A DNA stretch of 64,000 nt, from contig NZ_NSGF01000022.1 in the NCBI RefSeq assembly GCF_002294995.1, positions 1 to 64,000 of the forward strand. The letters are read 5' to 3'. A model generated the notes under the pieces. It did no database searches and had not been told where the DNA came from. It saw only the letters and a list, made by a program, of their open reading frames with translations. Each line of letters starts with the position of its first letter. Positions within the stretch are counted from its first letter, which is position 1. The position numbers and the translations under genes are program-made. Source of the DNA: Mesorhizobium sp. WSM3860 (lineage in GTDB: Bacteria > Pseudomonadota > Alphaproteobacteria > Rhizobiales > Rhizobiaceae). Shown one piece after another: positions 18,470 to 28,351 of this stretch.

Positions 18470-19354
18470 ATGTCTCGTGTCTGGCGCAGAAATCGTCATT
18501 GGTTGACGCCGGTACTTTTTCTGCTGCCGGGCCTCATCCTGTTCGGCTCGGTGATCCTTGCCGCCTCCATCGAGACGGTCTGGATTTCGCTGCACGACTG
18601 GGATGGGATTGGTGCCAAGACCTGGGTCGGGCTCGCCAACTATGTCGAACTGGCAGACGATCCGCAGTTCTACGTCTCGCTCAAGAACAACATCATCTGG
18701 CTGCTGATCTTCATGCTGGCGCCGCCGATCGGCCTGGCGCTTGCGCTGATCGTGAATCAGCAGATCCGTGGCATGCGCATCCTCAAGTCGCTGTTCTTCG
18801 TGCCGCTTGTGCTGGCGACCGTCACCGTCGGTGTCGTGTTTGGATGGGTCTATGATCCAAACTTCGGGCTGCTGCAGCTTCTCTTCGGCGCCTTTGGCGG
18901 CACCGCCCCGGCGCTGCTTTCAGACGAGACCTTCGTCACCTTCGCGGTGGCCGCCGCCGGTCTGTGGCCACAGATCGCGTTCTGCATGATCCTGTTCCTG
19001 GCGGGACTGAACAGCCTCAACGACGATCTGATCGCCGCCGGACGGGTCGACGGTGCGCGCGGCTGGCGCATGTTGCGCCATGTTGTCCTGCCGCAATTGT
19101 CGCAGGTCGGCTTCATCGCCATCGCGGTGACGGTGATCGGTGCGCTGCGCTCCTTCGACATGATCGCGGTCATGACCAGTGGCGGCCCCTATGGCTCGTC
19201 CACCGTGCTCGCCTACCAGATGTATCAGGAGTCGATTTTTTCCTACCGCTTTGGCTACGGCGCCGCGATCGCCACGGTGCTGTTCGTGATCATGATCGTC
19301 TTCATCGCCTGGTATCTCAATGGCCTCATCAAGGCCGAGCGGAGCAACGCCTAA
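18470..19354 (+). CDS. Galactoside ABC importer permease 1 (MalF/UgpA family)
   Basis: A 294-residue membrane protein with six predicted helices, the first at residues 13-37 (FLLPGLILFGSVILAASIE). The EAA loop is recognisable near DDLIAAGRVDGARGWRMLRHVVLPQL. It pairs with the permease encoded immediately downstream; the stop TAA and next ATG share one base (TAATG at 19352). Confidence 0.87.
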   Translation: MSRVWRRNRHWLTPVLFLLPGLILFGSVILAASIETVWISLHDWDGIGAKTWVGLANYVELADDPQFYVSLKNNIIWLLIFMLAPPIGLALALIVNQQIRGMRILKSLFFVPLVLATVTVGVVFGWVYDPNFGLLQLLFGAFGGTAPALLSDETFVTFAVAAAGLWPQIAFCMILFLAGLNSLNDDLIAAGRVDGARGWRMLRHVVLPQLSQVGFIAIAVTVIGALRSFDMIAVMTSGGPYGSSTVLAYQMYQESIFSYRFGYGAAIATVLFVIMIVFIAWYLNGLIKAERSNA

Positions 19355-20205
19355 TGTACCCGCGCCCCATTCCCGAAAATGCGAGGATCCAGCGAGCCCT
19401 CTATCTAAGTAGTGTCACCCTGGTCGTAATCCTGTGGCTGCTGCCTCTGCTCGCCGTCATGCTGACCTCGATCCGTTCCAACGAGGAGCTGATGGCTGGC
19501 AACTATTGGGGCTGGCCGCAGAAATTCAGCCTGATCGATAACTACAAGGCGGTTTTCGAGCAGACCGCCATGCTGCGCTTTTTCCTCAACAGCCTGCTGA
19601 TCACCATACCGTCCGTCATCGGCGTTCTCATCCTGTCGACACTGACCGGCTTCGTCTTGTCGCGCTACCCGTTCCGCGGCTCCAACCTCATTTTCGCCCT
19701 CTTCGTCGGCGGCAATTTCCTGCCGGCGCAGATCATGATGATCCCGGTCCGCGACCTGATGGTGAGGCTGGGTCTTTACGACACCGTCTATGCGCTGATC
19801 GTTTTCCACATCGCTTTCCAGACCGGTTTCGCCACGCTTTTCATGCGCAACTTCATCGCCGCTCTGCCGGGCGAACTGTTCCAGGCGGCGCGCGCCGAAG
19901 GCGCCTCGCCGTTCCAGACATTGCGCCACGTGGTGGTTCCTCTGGTCCGGCCGGCACTGGCGGCACTGGCCATCCTCACCTTCACCTTCGTCTGGAACGA
20001 CTATTTCTGGGCGATCGTCCTTACCCAGAGTGACGCGGTCAAACCCGTTACCGCAGGCTTGAACAATCTGCGCGGCGAATGGACATCGGCTTGGAACATC
20101 GTCTCGGCGGCCACGATCTTCGTCGCCCTGCCCCCGGTCGTGATGTTCTTCATGATGCAGAAGCACTTTGTCGCCGGCCTCACCATGGGAGCCGTCAAGG
20201 GATGA
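19354..20205 (+). CDS. Galactoside ABC importer permease 2 (MalG/UgpE family)
   Basis: A 283-residue membrane protein with six helices and the EAA loop at about residues 173-192 (GELFQAARAEGASPFQTLRH), then VWNDYFWAIVLTQ, typical of MalG-like permeases. Overlap with the preceding permease (TAATG) indicates coupled synthesis of the heterodimer. Confidence 0.87.
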   Translation: MYPRPIPENARIQRALYLSSVTLVVILWLLPLLAVMLTSIRSNEELMAGNYWGWPQKFSLIDNYKAVFEQTAMLRFFLNSLLITIPSVIGVLILSTLTGFVLSRYPFRGSNLIFALFVGGNFLPAQIMMIPVRDLMVRLGLYDTVYALIVFHIAFQTGFATLFMRNFIAALPGELFQAARAEGASPFQTLRHVVVPLVRPALAALAILTFTFVWNDYFWAIVLTQSDAVKPVTAGLNNLRGEWTSAWNIVSAATIFVALPPVVMFFMMQKHFVAGLTMGAVKG

Positions 20206-20254
20206 TCCGACGCGAACCCTGCCGCACCCGACACGCACGGAAAGGCGCCTCGAT

Positions 20255-21400
20255 ATGAGCAGCGTGGAATTGCGTAAAGTCGACAAGCACTATGCCGGCT
20301 ACCATGCCCTGAAGACGGTCGACCTGAAGATCGAAAAGGGCGAGTTCGTCGTCATGGTCGGCCCGTCCGGCTGCGGAAAGTCGACATTGCTGAAGACGAT
20401 CGCCGGGCTGGAAACCATCAACTCCGGCCACATCGTGATCAACGGGCGCGACGTCACCAGGGAAGAACCCGGCGACCGCGGCATCGCAATGGTCTTCCAG
20501 TCCTATGCACTCTACCCACATATGACCGTCGCCGAGAACATGGGCTTCGGCCTGCGGATGGCCAAGCGGCCCAAGACCGAGATCGACGCCGCCGTCAAAC
20601 GCGCAGCACGGATCCTGCGTCTGGAGGAGCAGCTCGACAAGCGGCCGAAACAATTGTCGGGCGGGCAGCGCCAGCGCGTCGCGATCGGCCGCGCGATCAC
20701 CCGCTCGCCCGAGGTGTTCCTGTTCGATGAGCCGCTGTCGAACCTCGATGCCGCGCTGCGCACTCAGATGCGAGTGGAACTTTCGGGTCTGCACGCGCAG
20801 CTTGGATCGACGATGATCTACGTTACCCACGACCAGGTCGAGGCGATGACCATGGCCGACCGGATCGTGGTCCTCAACAAAGGCCGGATCGAGCAGGTCG
20901 GGTCTCCGCTGGAGCTCTACACCAACCCTGCGAACATTTTCGTCGCGGGCTTCCTCGGCGCGCCACGCATGAATTTCATCGAAGCGAAAGCAGTGAGCGT
21001 CGATGCATCCGGCGTCTCGGTAGCCGCCGCTGGCCTCCCGGCCATCACCTTGGATGGCATCGACGCCGGCGGCCTTTCGGCTGGTGACGCCGTGACCATC
21101 GGCATCCGGCCGGAGGCCCTGCGTGTCGTCGACCCAAGCGACGGCGTAATGCCGGCCTTCTCCGGCCAGGTGCGTCTGGTCGAGCAGTTGGGGCGCGAAA
21201 CCGTCCTCTACGTCGACGCCTCTCCGCTTCAGACGACCAATTCCGACAGCGGCACCGGCAATTTCACGCTTCAGCTCAACAAGGTTTCCGCGATCAGCGT
21301 CAGCGCCACGTTGCAGGTGACCTTCGACATCGTCGACGCCTACCTCTTCGGCCCCGATGGCCGCACCCTCACGCCAGGAAAACCAGTCGCCTCAATCTGA
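20255..21400 (+). CDS. Galactoside ABC importer ATPase (MalK/UgpC/MsmK family)
   Basis: A 381-residue ATPase: Walker A GPSGCGKST (residues 37-45), Q-loop FQSYALYPHM, signature LSGGQRQR, Walker B VFLFDEPLSNLDAAL, and a C-terminal TOBE domain with IGIRPEALRV. ATG 20255 starts MSSVELRKV after a weak ribosome site. MalK-type proteins serve CUT1 importers with two different permeases, as found here. The residues linking to the GH42 gene leave only 28 bp between genes. Confidence 0.88.
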   Translation: MSSVELRKVDKHYAGYHALKTVDLKIEKGEFVVMVGPSGCGKSTLLKTIAGLETINSGHIVINGRDVTREEPGDRGIAMVFQSYALYPHMTVAENMGFGLRMAKRPKTEIDAAVKRAARILRLEEQLDKRPKQLSGGQRQRVAIGRAITRSPEVFLFDEPLSNLDAALRTQMRVELSGLHAQLGSTMIYVTHDQVEAMTMADRIVVLNKGRIEQVGSPLELYTNPANIFVAGFLGAPRMNFIEAKAVSVDASGVSVAAAGLPAITLDGIDAGGLSAGDAVTIGIRPEALRVVDPSDGVMPAFSGQVRLVEQLGRETVLYVDASPLQTTNSDSGTGNFTLQLNKVSAISVSATLQVTFDIVDAYLFGPDGRTLTPGKPVASI

Positions 21401-21428
21401 ACCTCGAAGTTTCGAAAGTCCCATACGC

Positions 21429-23573
21429 ATGCAACGCAAGAAGCCCGCCCCGCTATCCGTATGGCGGCCCCTCAATCTCGACCGTTTTCTCCTCGGAGCG
21501 CCTCACTACCCCGAACATGTCGACGAATGCTGCTGGCAGCGTGACGCCGAGCGCATGGCTGCCGCCGGCGTCAACACGGTGCGGATGGGAGAGTTCGCCT
21601 GGCACATTTTCGAGCCCCGCGAAGACAGGTTCGAGTTCGGCCTGTTCGATCGCGCGATCGAACTCCTCGGCCGAGCGGGGATCGACACGATCATGTGCAC
21701 GCCGACGGCGACCCCTCCCCGCTGGCTCACCGTCAACTATCCCGAAGTGCTGCGCGTTGACATAAACGGGCGGGCCTCGAGCCACGGATCGCGCCAGCAT
21801 GCCGACACCACAAGCCCGGTATTCCGCGCCCACAGCCGCCGCATCACCCGCGCCATGGCCGAGCATTATCGGGACAACCCGCGTGTGATCGGCTGGCAGA
21901 CGGACAACGAGCTCAACACCACGGTGTCGGAATCGTTCGCGCCTTCGACCCGGCTGGAGTTCCAGAAATACCTGCAGAAGGCCTACGGCACCATCGAGGC
22001 GCTGAACTTCGCCTGGGGCGGCCACTTCTGGGCGACGGCCTACGACGATTTCTCGCAGATCGACCTGCCGAGACCGCTCATGCCGTCCTACCCCAGCCCC
22101 GGCCATGTGCAGGACTACCATCGCTTTCTGGCCGCAGCGACCGCCGCGTTCCAACACGACCAAGTCGAGATCCTGCGCGCCGCCAATCCGGACTGGTTCA
22201 TCTTCCACAATCTTGGCCAGCTTGCCGACATCGACTTCCGCGGCCAGTTCGGACAGGACCTCGATTTCATCGGCTTCGACATCTATCCGATGCTCTATGA
22301 CGAGATGCGCCGAACCGGCGGGCATGCGGCGACCCAGGCCCTCCATCTCGATATATGCCGCGCCTATTCCGGCAACTTCATCGTTCCGGAGCAGGCCTCC
22401 GGCTTCGGCAGCCAGCCCGGCTTCTCAACCATGACGCCGGAGCCCGGCGAGATGCGCCGCATGGCCATGACCTCGGTGGCGCGCGGCGCCGACGGAGTCA
22501 TGTTCTTTCGTTGGCGGCCCGCGCATTTCGGCGCCGAGATCTACTGGATGGGGATCATCGACCACGACGATGTGCCGCGCCGCCGCTACGACGAGGCAAG
22601 CCGATTCTTTCACGAGATTGCCGGCATCAAGGATCACATCCTTGGTACGGTCGTACGCATGGACCTCGGCATCGCAGGGGCGGATTTCGACAACCAGGAA
22701 GCGCACAAGACCTATCCGATCGGATTGCCGAGTCCGCTCGACGATGCGACGCTCCTGCACCGACACTGCTACCACAAGGGCATAGCCTGCGGCTTCATCC
22801 ACCTTGAAGACGACCTGTCACGGCTCAAGGCGCTCTACGTTCCTCACTGGGTGATGTGGAAGGACCAGTGGAATGCCGCTGTCGAGACATTTGTCCGCAA
22901 CGGCGGCACCTTGATCCTGTCGGCGCTGAGCGGGACAAGGGACGAGAACAACCACATAATCCGCGAACAGGCGCCGGGCACCGCTCTGTCCGCGCTGAGC
23001 GGTGTCAAGGTCACCGAATTCGGCCGGCTTGTTCCGGAGGGCGCGAATGGGCTGTTCCCCCTGTTCAGGCAAGCCGCCATGGGTGCCTACGTGCCGCCGT
23101 CGCCGCTACCGGCCTCCTCGGCACAGCGCAAATATCGCTTCACCTTCGGCAACCGGCAGTTCGACGCTGCGCACCTCTACGAATTGCTCGAGGTCGCGCC
23201 GGGCACCGAGGTGCTGGGTTCATGGTCGGATCGATTTTGCGCCGGTCAGCCGGCGATCACCTGCCGGGAACTTGGCAAGGGTCGCGTCGTCTATGTCGGT
23301 ACATATCTCACGCCGGAACTTGCCGAAGCCATCGTCAGTACGGTCCTTGCCAGGGCGGGTATCGCGCCCTTGCTTCCAGAATTGCCGGCTGGGGTAGAGG
23401 TTTCGATCCGTGAGAGTGAGAATCGCCAATTGATGTTCATTCAAAATACCACGGACCTTCCGGCGGCTTTACCTGGCGCGCCCCTGGGTACGGACCTGTT
23501 GACCGGTCGTTCGACGGCCAACGGCCTCCAGCTCGAAGCCTATGGCTGCGCGGTGGTGCTACTTCGACCTTGA
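21429..23573 (+). CDS. GH42 beta-galactosidase
   Basis: A 714-residue glycoside hydrolase family 42 enzyme without signal peptide, hence cytoplasmic. The TIM barrel starts LLGAPHYPEHVDE; the acid/base is E161 in GWQTDNELN and the nucleophile is E321 in FIVPEQASGFG, both in the expected contexts. A trimerisation/amidotransferase-like domain (about 400-620) and a small C-terminal beta domain follow. It would split imported beta-galactosides to galactose plus aglycone. It is the last gene of the ROK-controlled operon. Confidence 0.92.
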   Translation: MQRKKPAPLSVWRPLNLDRFLLGAPHYPEHVDECCWQRDAERMAAAGVNTVRMGEFAWHIFEPREDRFEFGLFDRAIELLGRAGIDTIMCTPTATPPRWLTVNYPEVLRVDINGRASSHGSRQHADTTSPVFRAHSRRITRAMAEHYRDNPRVIGWQTDNELNTTVSESFAPSTRLEFQKYLQKAYGTIEALNFAWGGHFWATAYDDFSQIDLPRPLMPSYPSPGHVQDYHRFLAAATAAFQHDQVEILRAANPDWFIFHNLGQLADIDFRGQFGQDLDFIGFDIYPMLYDEMRRTGGHAATQALHLDICRAYSGNFIVPEQASGFGSQPGFSTMTPEPGEMRRMAMTSVARGADGVMFFRWRPAHFGAEIYWMGIIDHDDVPRRRYDEASRFFHEIAGIKDHILGTVVRMDLGIAGADFDNQEAHKTYPIGLPSPLDDATLLHRHCYHKGIACGFIHLEDDLSRLKALYVPHWVMWKDQWNAAVETFVRNGGTLILSALSGTRDENNHIIREQAPGTALSALSGVKVTEFGRLVPEGANGLFPLFRQAAMGAYVPPSPLPASSAQRKYRFTFGNRQFDAAHLYELLEVAPGTEVLGSWSDRFCAGQPAITCRELGKGRVVYVGTYLTPELAEAIVSTVLARAGIAPLLPELPAGVEVSIRESENRQLMFIQNTTDLPAALPGAPLGTDLLTGRSTANGLQLEAYGCAVVLLRP

Positions 23574-24126
23574 TAGCCATCAGCGTTAGATCCAGCCACC
23601 GAGGGCGGGCTTCGAGAGGCAGCTAGGGCGTCGACGCACAAGTGGATCGCGGCTGAGTAAAGAATTTACCGGTGTGCGCAATAGGGCTCGTTCCCCTCAC
23701 GTCGCATGGGCTTGTGAAAAACATCGAACAATCCCGTCAATATGGTTGAATACGGCATCGAGGACGCTTGATCCTCGAATTTGCCAAGCGCGCTCGCACG
23801 CCTTGGTATTCGTGACGTCGCGGGAGCTACTTCCGCGAGATGCGGTTCCAGGTTCGTCGCTCAGCCGGTTGTTTTGGGCACCAATCGCCGCAATACGCAG
23901 GTGGGCTGAGATGCGACCAGCGGAGATCGCGATACTATTTGGCGCTGCTTAAAAGTCCATTTCGGACTTCGTCATTCAGTGCTGGGGGGCGCTGGGCATA
24001 TTCCTTTCGTCACGACTGGCCGATGACAATCAGAAAATCTCGTTCATCCGCCGGCATCCAAGAGCCTGGTTGGATAGCTAGCGCAATAAGCGAACCGATC
24101 AGAATGATGAACGAAAGGAAACATCA
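23574..24126. other. Intergenic stretch without recognisable gene
   Basis: These 553 bp follow the GH42 gene. Base composition is less GC-rich than in the flanking cassette and short open frames exist on the plus strand (for example 23674-23952), but none shows a motif, ribosome site or coding-like third-base pattern. It marks the change from a tidy operon to mixed accessory genes. Confidence 0.5.
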
Positions 24127-24603
24127 ATGTCTTGTTCCAAGTGGAGCGCAACGGCCGCAGTCGGCCTTTTTTGCATGACGTCGCTCGCGCACGCCGATGA
24201 TGAACCTAAGTACGGCGCCGATATCTCACTGGATATCGCCAAGGCTATAGCGGCGGTAGCCATCAAGGAATGTGCGGCTCACAGCTGGCCAATGGCTGTT
24301 GCAGTAACCGACACACACGGCGCCCTGGTGTATTACGAAAAGATGGATGACACCGAACTCGGCAGCGCCCAGGCCGCCGTTGAAAAGGCAGCTGCGGCAG
24401 CCCTCTACAAGCGCCCGACACGTGCATTTTACGATGTGACCGCGAAAGCTGGTCCGTTCATGCTGACCATGCCTGGCGTCCTCGCTGCTCCTGGCGCGTG
24501 GCCGGTGGTCAAGGACGGCAAGATCATCGGCGCGCTGGCTGCCAGCGGTGGCACGGGAGATCAAGACGACGTTTGCGCCAAAGCTGGCTTAGCCGCGCTC
24601 TAA
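24127..24603 (+). CDS. Secreted GlcG/HbpS-family protein (DUF336)
   Basis: A 158-residue protein with a Sec signal (residues 1-23, ending SLAHA-DD) and the GlcG/HbpS fold: VAIKECAAHSWPMAVAVTD, AQAAVEKAAAAALYKRPTRAF and the C-terminal GALAASGGTGDQDDVCAKAGL. Family members bind haem or cobalamin, or modulate redox sensors; many are of unknown role. The next gene (46 bp on) also encodes an exported protein, so they may form a secreted pair. Function is not assignable beyond the family. Confidence 0.8.
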   Translation: MSCSKWSATAAVGLFCMTSLAHADDEPKYGADISLDIAKAIAAVAIKECAAHSWPMAVAVTDTHGALVYYEKMDDTELGSAQAAVEKAAAAALYKRPTRAFYDVTAKAGPFMLTMPGVLAAPGAWPVVKDGKIIGALAASGGTGDQDDVCAKAGLAAL

Positions 24604-24648
24604 CGGTCACAGGGCGCAACGATGCGCACCGCTTAAGGGAATAGGACC

Positions 24649-25431
24649 ATGTTCAATTTCAAAGCCGCGGATATCGCGCTGGCTGTCGCACTCATCGTGG
24701 CTCCCATCACAGCAATGACCCCAATGCCAACCCCCGCTGAGGCCGCTGAAAACTTTAGTGGCAGCAACACGGACGTTCGCACCGTTCTGGCCTACAAAGC
24801 TTCCACGGCTGCTTTGGAGAAGTTTCTGCCTGGGGGCTGGGAGCTTAGCCCGATCAAGGAAGGACCCTCTGCCGGTGCGAACCTGCAGGTCGAGTTCGTA
24901 GATCAGCTGTTTGCAGTTGGAACTGATGGAAAAGTCGGTGCGCCATACCGTTATGTGCTGTTTGGCATTCCGGTTCATAAAAAGGGCGGCAGCGAAGATG
25001 TCCTGATGTTGTTCGACGGCTTGTCTCGGGGCGGCGCAGGCCCATACGAGCTTGCGGAGAAGGCAACTGACGACGTTACGCGTTCGGTGAAGTACAGTTC
25101 GAATCCATCGATGGTCACTGAATCGTGGACATTTGAAGGAGGCGGGGAGAAGGTTTCTCTGCGAGCAGAGTTTGAGCGCGGTCCTCTCAAAGCAGAGAAG
25201 GCTGAAAGCCATGTATATTCGCAGCTTAAGCCAAGCTTCTCCCGCCTCTACCGTTACAACGAAGCAAGCGACGTCGTTCAGGCTCAAGGCGCGAAGTCGG
25301 AACGTCTACGCTCGCTGTCGCTCAAGGCAGAGGGCGGAAAACTTGCCGCTGTGTTCGACGGCTCGCAAAGCCTGGTTTCCGTTGTCTCGCTGCCTGTTTA
25401 TTCCCGCGACATCTTCGTGCCCACGCCGTAG
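24649..25431 (+). CDS. Exported acetoacetate-decarboxylase-like superfamily protein
   Basis: A 260-residue protein with a signal peptide (about residues 1-33, hydrophobic core IALAVALIVAPITA and an AEA-AE cleavage). The body, for example ALEKFLPGGWELSPI, NLQVEFVDQLFA and YRYVLFGIPVHK, recalls the acetoacetate decarboxylase beta-cone fold in which long-chain pigment or lipid ligands bind. I cannot see a clear Schiff-base lysine, so an enzyme role is doubtful. It follows the GlcG-like gene closely. Treat the family call as tentative. Confidence 0.45.
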   Translation: MFNFKAADIALAVALIVAPITAMTPMPTPAEAAENFSGSNTDVRTVLAYKASTAALEKFLPGGWELSPIKEGPSAGANLQVEFVDQLFAVGTDGKVGAPYRYVLFGIPVHKKGGSEDVLMLFDGLSRGGAGPYELAEKATDDVTRSVKYSSNPSMVTESWTFEGGGEKVSLRAEFERGPLKAEKAESHVYSQLKPSFSRLYRYNEASDVVQAQGAKSERLRSLSLKAEGGKLAAVFDGSQSLVSVVSLPVYSRDIFVPTP

Positions 25432-25562
25432 TCCACCCCACGTGGTGGCAATCAGCGGGACCGCCAATTCCCGTCACAAGCCGGTTGTTACCACGAGTGT
25501 CGCAGGCCGCAGCCTCGCTCGTCCCTGAACTGGCTCCGCTGCGGTTTCAATCCGAGTATCTC

Positions 25563-26744
25563 ATGACACATCAACCTCACACACGCTTGCAGACGATCGC
25601 GGCGGAATCTGCGATGATCCTGGGAGCATTTCTCCTCGGCACGTCCGAATTCGCCGCCATGGGCCTGCTACCCGAAATGGCCCGCGATAGCCACATCACG
25701 ATCGATGTTGCTGGAACCTCCGTCACTGCCTACGCTCTTGGCGTCGTCATTGGCGCTCCGTTGATCGCAACTATGGCGGCTAAAACGCCACGCCACCTGC
25801 TGCTGGTCTTCCTCCTTCTCTTCTGCGCGGTCGGAAATGCATTGTCGGCACTTGCTGGTAGCTTTTCGGCGCTGATCGCAGCGCGTTTCATGTCCGGCCT
25901 TCCTCACGGAGCGTACTTCGGGATCGCGTCCCTCATTGCCGCAACGTTGGCTCATCCGGGTAAGCGGGCGCAAGCCGTTGCCCGAGTTATGATGGGGCTC
26001 GGCCTTGCCAACCTTATAGGCGCTCCGGTCGGCACTTTTCTCGGAGAGCATACGACTTGGCGTCTAACATACTTCCTGTTGGCAGCGCTGGCGGCTCTTG
26101 CGGCTATCATCTGTCGGGCCACCGTCCCGGCAGTTCAGGCCGCGCACGGCGCCGGCCCTCTCAAGGAATTGAGCGCTTTGGCAAAACCACAGGTCTGGCT
26201 GGCTTTCGGGATAGGCTCAGTCGGTCTCGGCGGCCTCTTCGCTGTATATACCTACCTGGTGCCAACCCTGATCTCCGTAACGGGAATCTCGGAGAGCGAC
26301 GCGCCGCTCGTTTTGGTCGTGATCGGGCTTGGCATGTTCGTTGGAAACTTCTTGGGTGGTTGGCTCGCGGATCGAGGCATAATGCGGGCGATCGGCTTAC
26401 TGCTGGCCTTGAACCTCGTGGCCTTCACGATCTTCTTCTTTAGCGTTCACAACGCCATTGCAATTTCCATCAGCGTCTTCCTTGCTGGATTGGCGGCGCT
26501 CGCTCTCGTGCCGCCGTTGCAGGCCCGTCTCATGGATGTCGCTGGACACGCGCAGGCGCTGGGCGCCATGCTAAACGGATGCGCGATCAATGTTGCCAAT
26601 GCCCTTGGTGCTGCCCTTGGCGGAGCCGTGATCGCCGCTCACTTCAGTCCGGCATCAACGGGATTGGTCGGAGTTGTGATGGCGACACTCGCACTGGTCA
26701 TATTCTTTGTCGCATTGGCCATTGGAGAAGCTCGTCGCCCTTGA
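25563..26744 (+). CDS. MFS transporter, AraJ/NepI-type efflux family
   Basis: A 393-residue membrane protein with 12 predicted helices. It opens with MILGAFLLGTSEFAAMGLLP, typical of drug/sugar-efflux MFS proteins (DHA1 AraJ/NepI/YdhP), and has the motif-A-like loop MAAKTPRHLLL and the motif-C-like segment GLANLIGAPVGTFLGEHTTW. ATG 25563 fits the homologous start. It converges with the LysR gene 4 bp downstream. The substrate is unknown; purine nucleosides, arabinose or drugs are all possible for this family. Confidence 0.8.
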   Translation: MTHQPHTRLQTIAAESAMILGAFLLGTSEFAAMGLLPEMARDSHITIDVAGTSVTAYALGVVIGAPLIATMAAKTPRHLLLVFLLLFCAVGNALSALAGSFSALIAARFMSGLPHGAYFGIASLIAATLAHPGKRAQAVARVMMGLGLANLIGAPVGTFLGEHTTWRLTYFLLAALAALAAIICRATVPAVQAAHGAGPLKELSALAKPQVWLAFGIGSVGLGGLFAVYTYLVPTLISVTGISESDAPLVLVVIGLGMFVGNFLGGWLADRGIMRAIGLLLALNLVAFTIFFFSVHNAIAISISVFLAGLAALALVPPLQARLMDVAGHAQALGAMLNGCAINVANALGAALGGAVIAAHFSPASTGLVGVVMATLALVIFFVALAIGEARRP

Positions 26745-26748
26745 TCCC

Positions 26749-27654
26749 TCACATAGCCGATAGCCAGCCTGGACCGGGCTTGTTCTCTCGCATGAACTTG
26801 ATGAACGCGCCAAGGGCGGCAGGCATCTGCCGCCTGCTCGGATAAAAAAGGTAGATGCCTGATACCCAGGAACTCCAGCCATCCAAGACCTGGACAAGTT
26901 CTCTCGACGCCAATGCATCTTTCACAAGGACTTTGGGGAGCAATCCGATTCCGCCTCCGCCTCGAACGACCGAAGCCAGAACCCGCAAATCATTGGCGAC
27001 AAAGCGCGCCGGTTTCGAAGGTTCAATCTTTTGATCACCTTTTGTGAGGACCCACGGACGAACAGTGCCGTTCCAAGAGGAGCGCAATCGGACGCACCAA
27101 TGTTGGCCGAGGCTATCAGGGGTATCGGGCTCCCCTTGCTTCTGAAGATACTCCGGCGAAGCCATAAGCACTTCTTCGAAGGGATCGACAAGGCGCACAG
27201 CGACCATATCCTTTTCGATCCGCTCACCGGTCTGGATACCGGCGTCGATTCGACTTTCGACCAAGTCAAGGTGAAGATCGTCGACCAACATCTCTAGCTC
27301 GATATCGGGATGAGCAGAAAGAAAGCGTCCAATCAAGGGGCCGACAAAGAGCGTCGAAGCGGTTCTCGAGCCGAGAATCCGCAGGCGACCACCCGTCTCA
27401 CTGCGAAACCTATTGAGTCCGTCAAGAGCTACATCCAGCCTCGCCAGGAGCGGCTCCAAGGAAGCCAGGAAGTCCCGTCCTGCATCGGTAAGCGAGACGC
27501 TGCGGGTCGTACGCGTCAATAGGCGCACACCGAGCTTCTCCTCCAAGCCGCGAAGGGTCTGGCTGAACGTTGGGACCGATACGCCGACATTGGCGGCGGC
27601 TCGCGTGAAGTTGAGTTGGCGTGCGACCTCCACGAAAGCAGTGAGCTCGCGCAT
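26749..27654 (-). CDS. LysR-family transcriptional regulator
   Basis: A 301-residue LTTR. The HTH is at residues 3-60 (ELTAFVEVARQLNFTRAAAN, FSQTLRGLEEKLGVRLLTRT), followed by an effector domain with GRLRILGSRTAST and GIGLLPKVLVKDAL. ATG 27654 is chosen because it begins the LTTR domain exactly; the longer frame to 27714 adds 20 unrelated residues. It is convergent with the MFS gene, so direct control of it would require binding elsewhere; the target is unknown. Confidence 0.85.
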   Translation of the reverse strand: MRELTAFVEVARQLNFTRAAANVGVSVPTFSQTLRGLEEKLGVRLLTRTTRSVSLTDAGRDFLASLEPLLARLDVALDGLNRFRSETGGRLRILGSRTASTLFVGPLIGRFLSAHPDIELEMLVDDLHLDLVESRIDAGIQTGERIEKDMVAVRLVDPFEEVLMASPEYLQKQGEPDTPDSLGQHWCVRLRSSWNGTVRPWVLTKGDQKIEPSKPARFVANDLRVLASVVRGGGGIGLLPKVLVKDALASRELVQVLDGWSSWVSGIYLFYPSRRQMPAALGAFIKFMRENKPGPGWLSAM

Positions 27655-28021
27655 TTCGGGTTTATACAATGAGCCGTTTCCTGCCTTAAACCTGTTCAGA
27701 GTGCCCCAAGGCATCTAGGATGTCACGCGAGTCTCCGACCGCGCCGTCGCCGAAACCAGTTTTGACCAAAGCTAGGCAGGAGCCAAACTGGTGTAGCTTG
27801 CGATTATTATTGCGAGTCGCACGCGTTTTGCGGAGGGTGCGCTGGCGGTGGCCATTGAACGTGTCGTCTCTGCCACTCTCGCCTTCATCGCTGGCGGATC
27901 TGGCGGCGTCCGACGTTCATGGAATCAAAGAGGGTTACGCCTGCCCGCCGCTTGCAGAAAACCGTACACTCGTTTTGATCTCGCTTATTCAGCGCTTACA
28001 GAGTGTTCTGCACGCCATCGG
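27655..28021. other. Intergenic stretch, no recognisable gene
   Basis: This is the upstream side of the LysR gene. Short open frames occur (27720-28025 plus) but lack motifs. It ends at a decayed GntR fragment, so part of it may be remnant DNA that can no longer be recognised. Confidence 0.4.
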
Positions 28022-28135
28022 CTAAACCGTAGCGTGGGCCCGAGCAATGCGTTCGGCACCATCGGCGTCTCGACGTCGTAGCGCCTCAACGAGCGCCGCG
28101 GGATCTTCGATATTGAGCCGCCGGCCTAGCCAGCC
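28022..28135 (-). pseudogene. C-terminal remnant of a GntR-family (FCD domain) regulator
   Basis: Read on the minus strand, the frame gives LNIEDPAALVEALRRRDADG, then AERIARAHATV and a stop at 28022-28024. This is the usual ending of GntR/FadR regulators (the last FCD helix). An in-frame TAG at 28136-28138 stands immediately upstream and no HTH domain is present, so it is a truncated leftover. The intact gene may have controlled one of the neighbouring sugar genes. Confidence 0.5.
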
Positions 28136-28351
28136 CTACTTAGCGAATCGCCCCCGCAGATTGCGTGCACTTGGCTGTAAATTCTCGCGCCATATCTATG
28201 ACAGAGCAGAGCGGTCGCGAACTCCTGGCCCTCAAGCGAATATTCCAAGCAAAGGATCGCGAACGCTGCTGTTTTGAGGCAATTGGAATAAGAAGCCGCT
28301 GACTTGCGTTTACGCAAAGTGCACGAGGCAAATCCGAACGGAGGACGTTCG

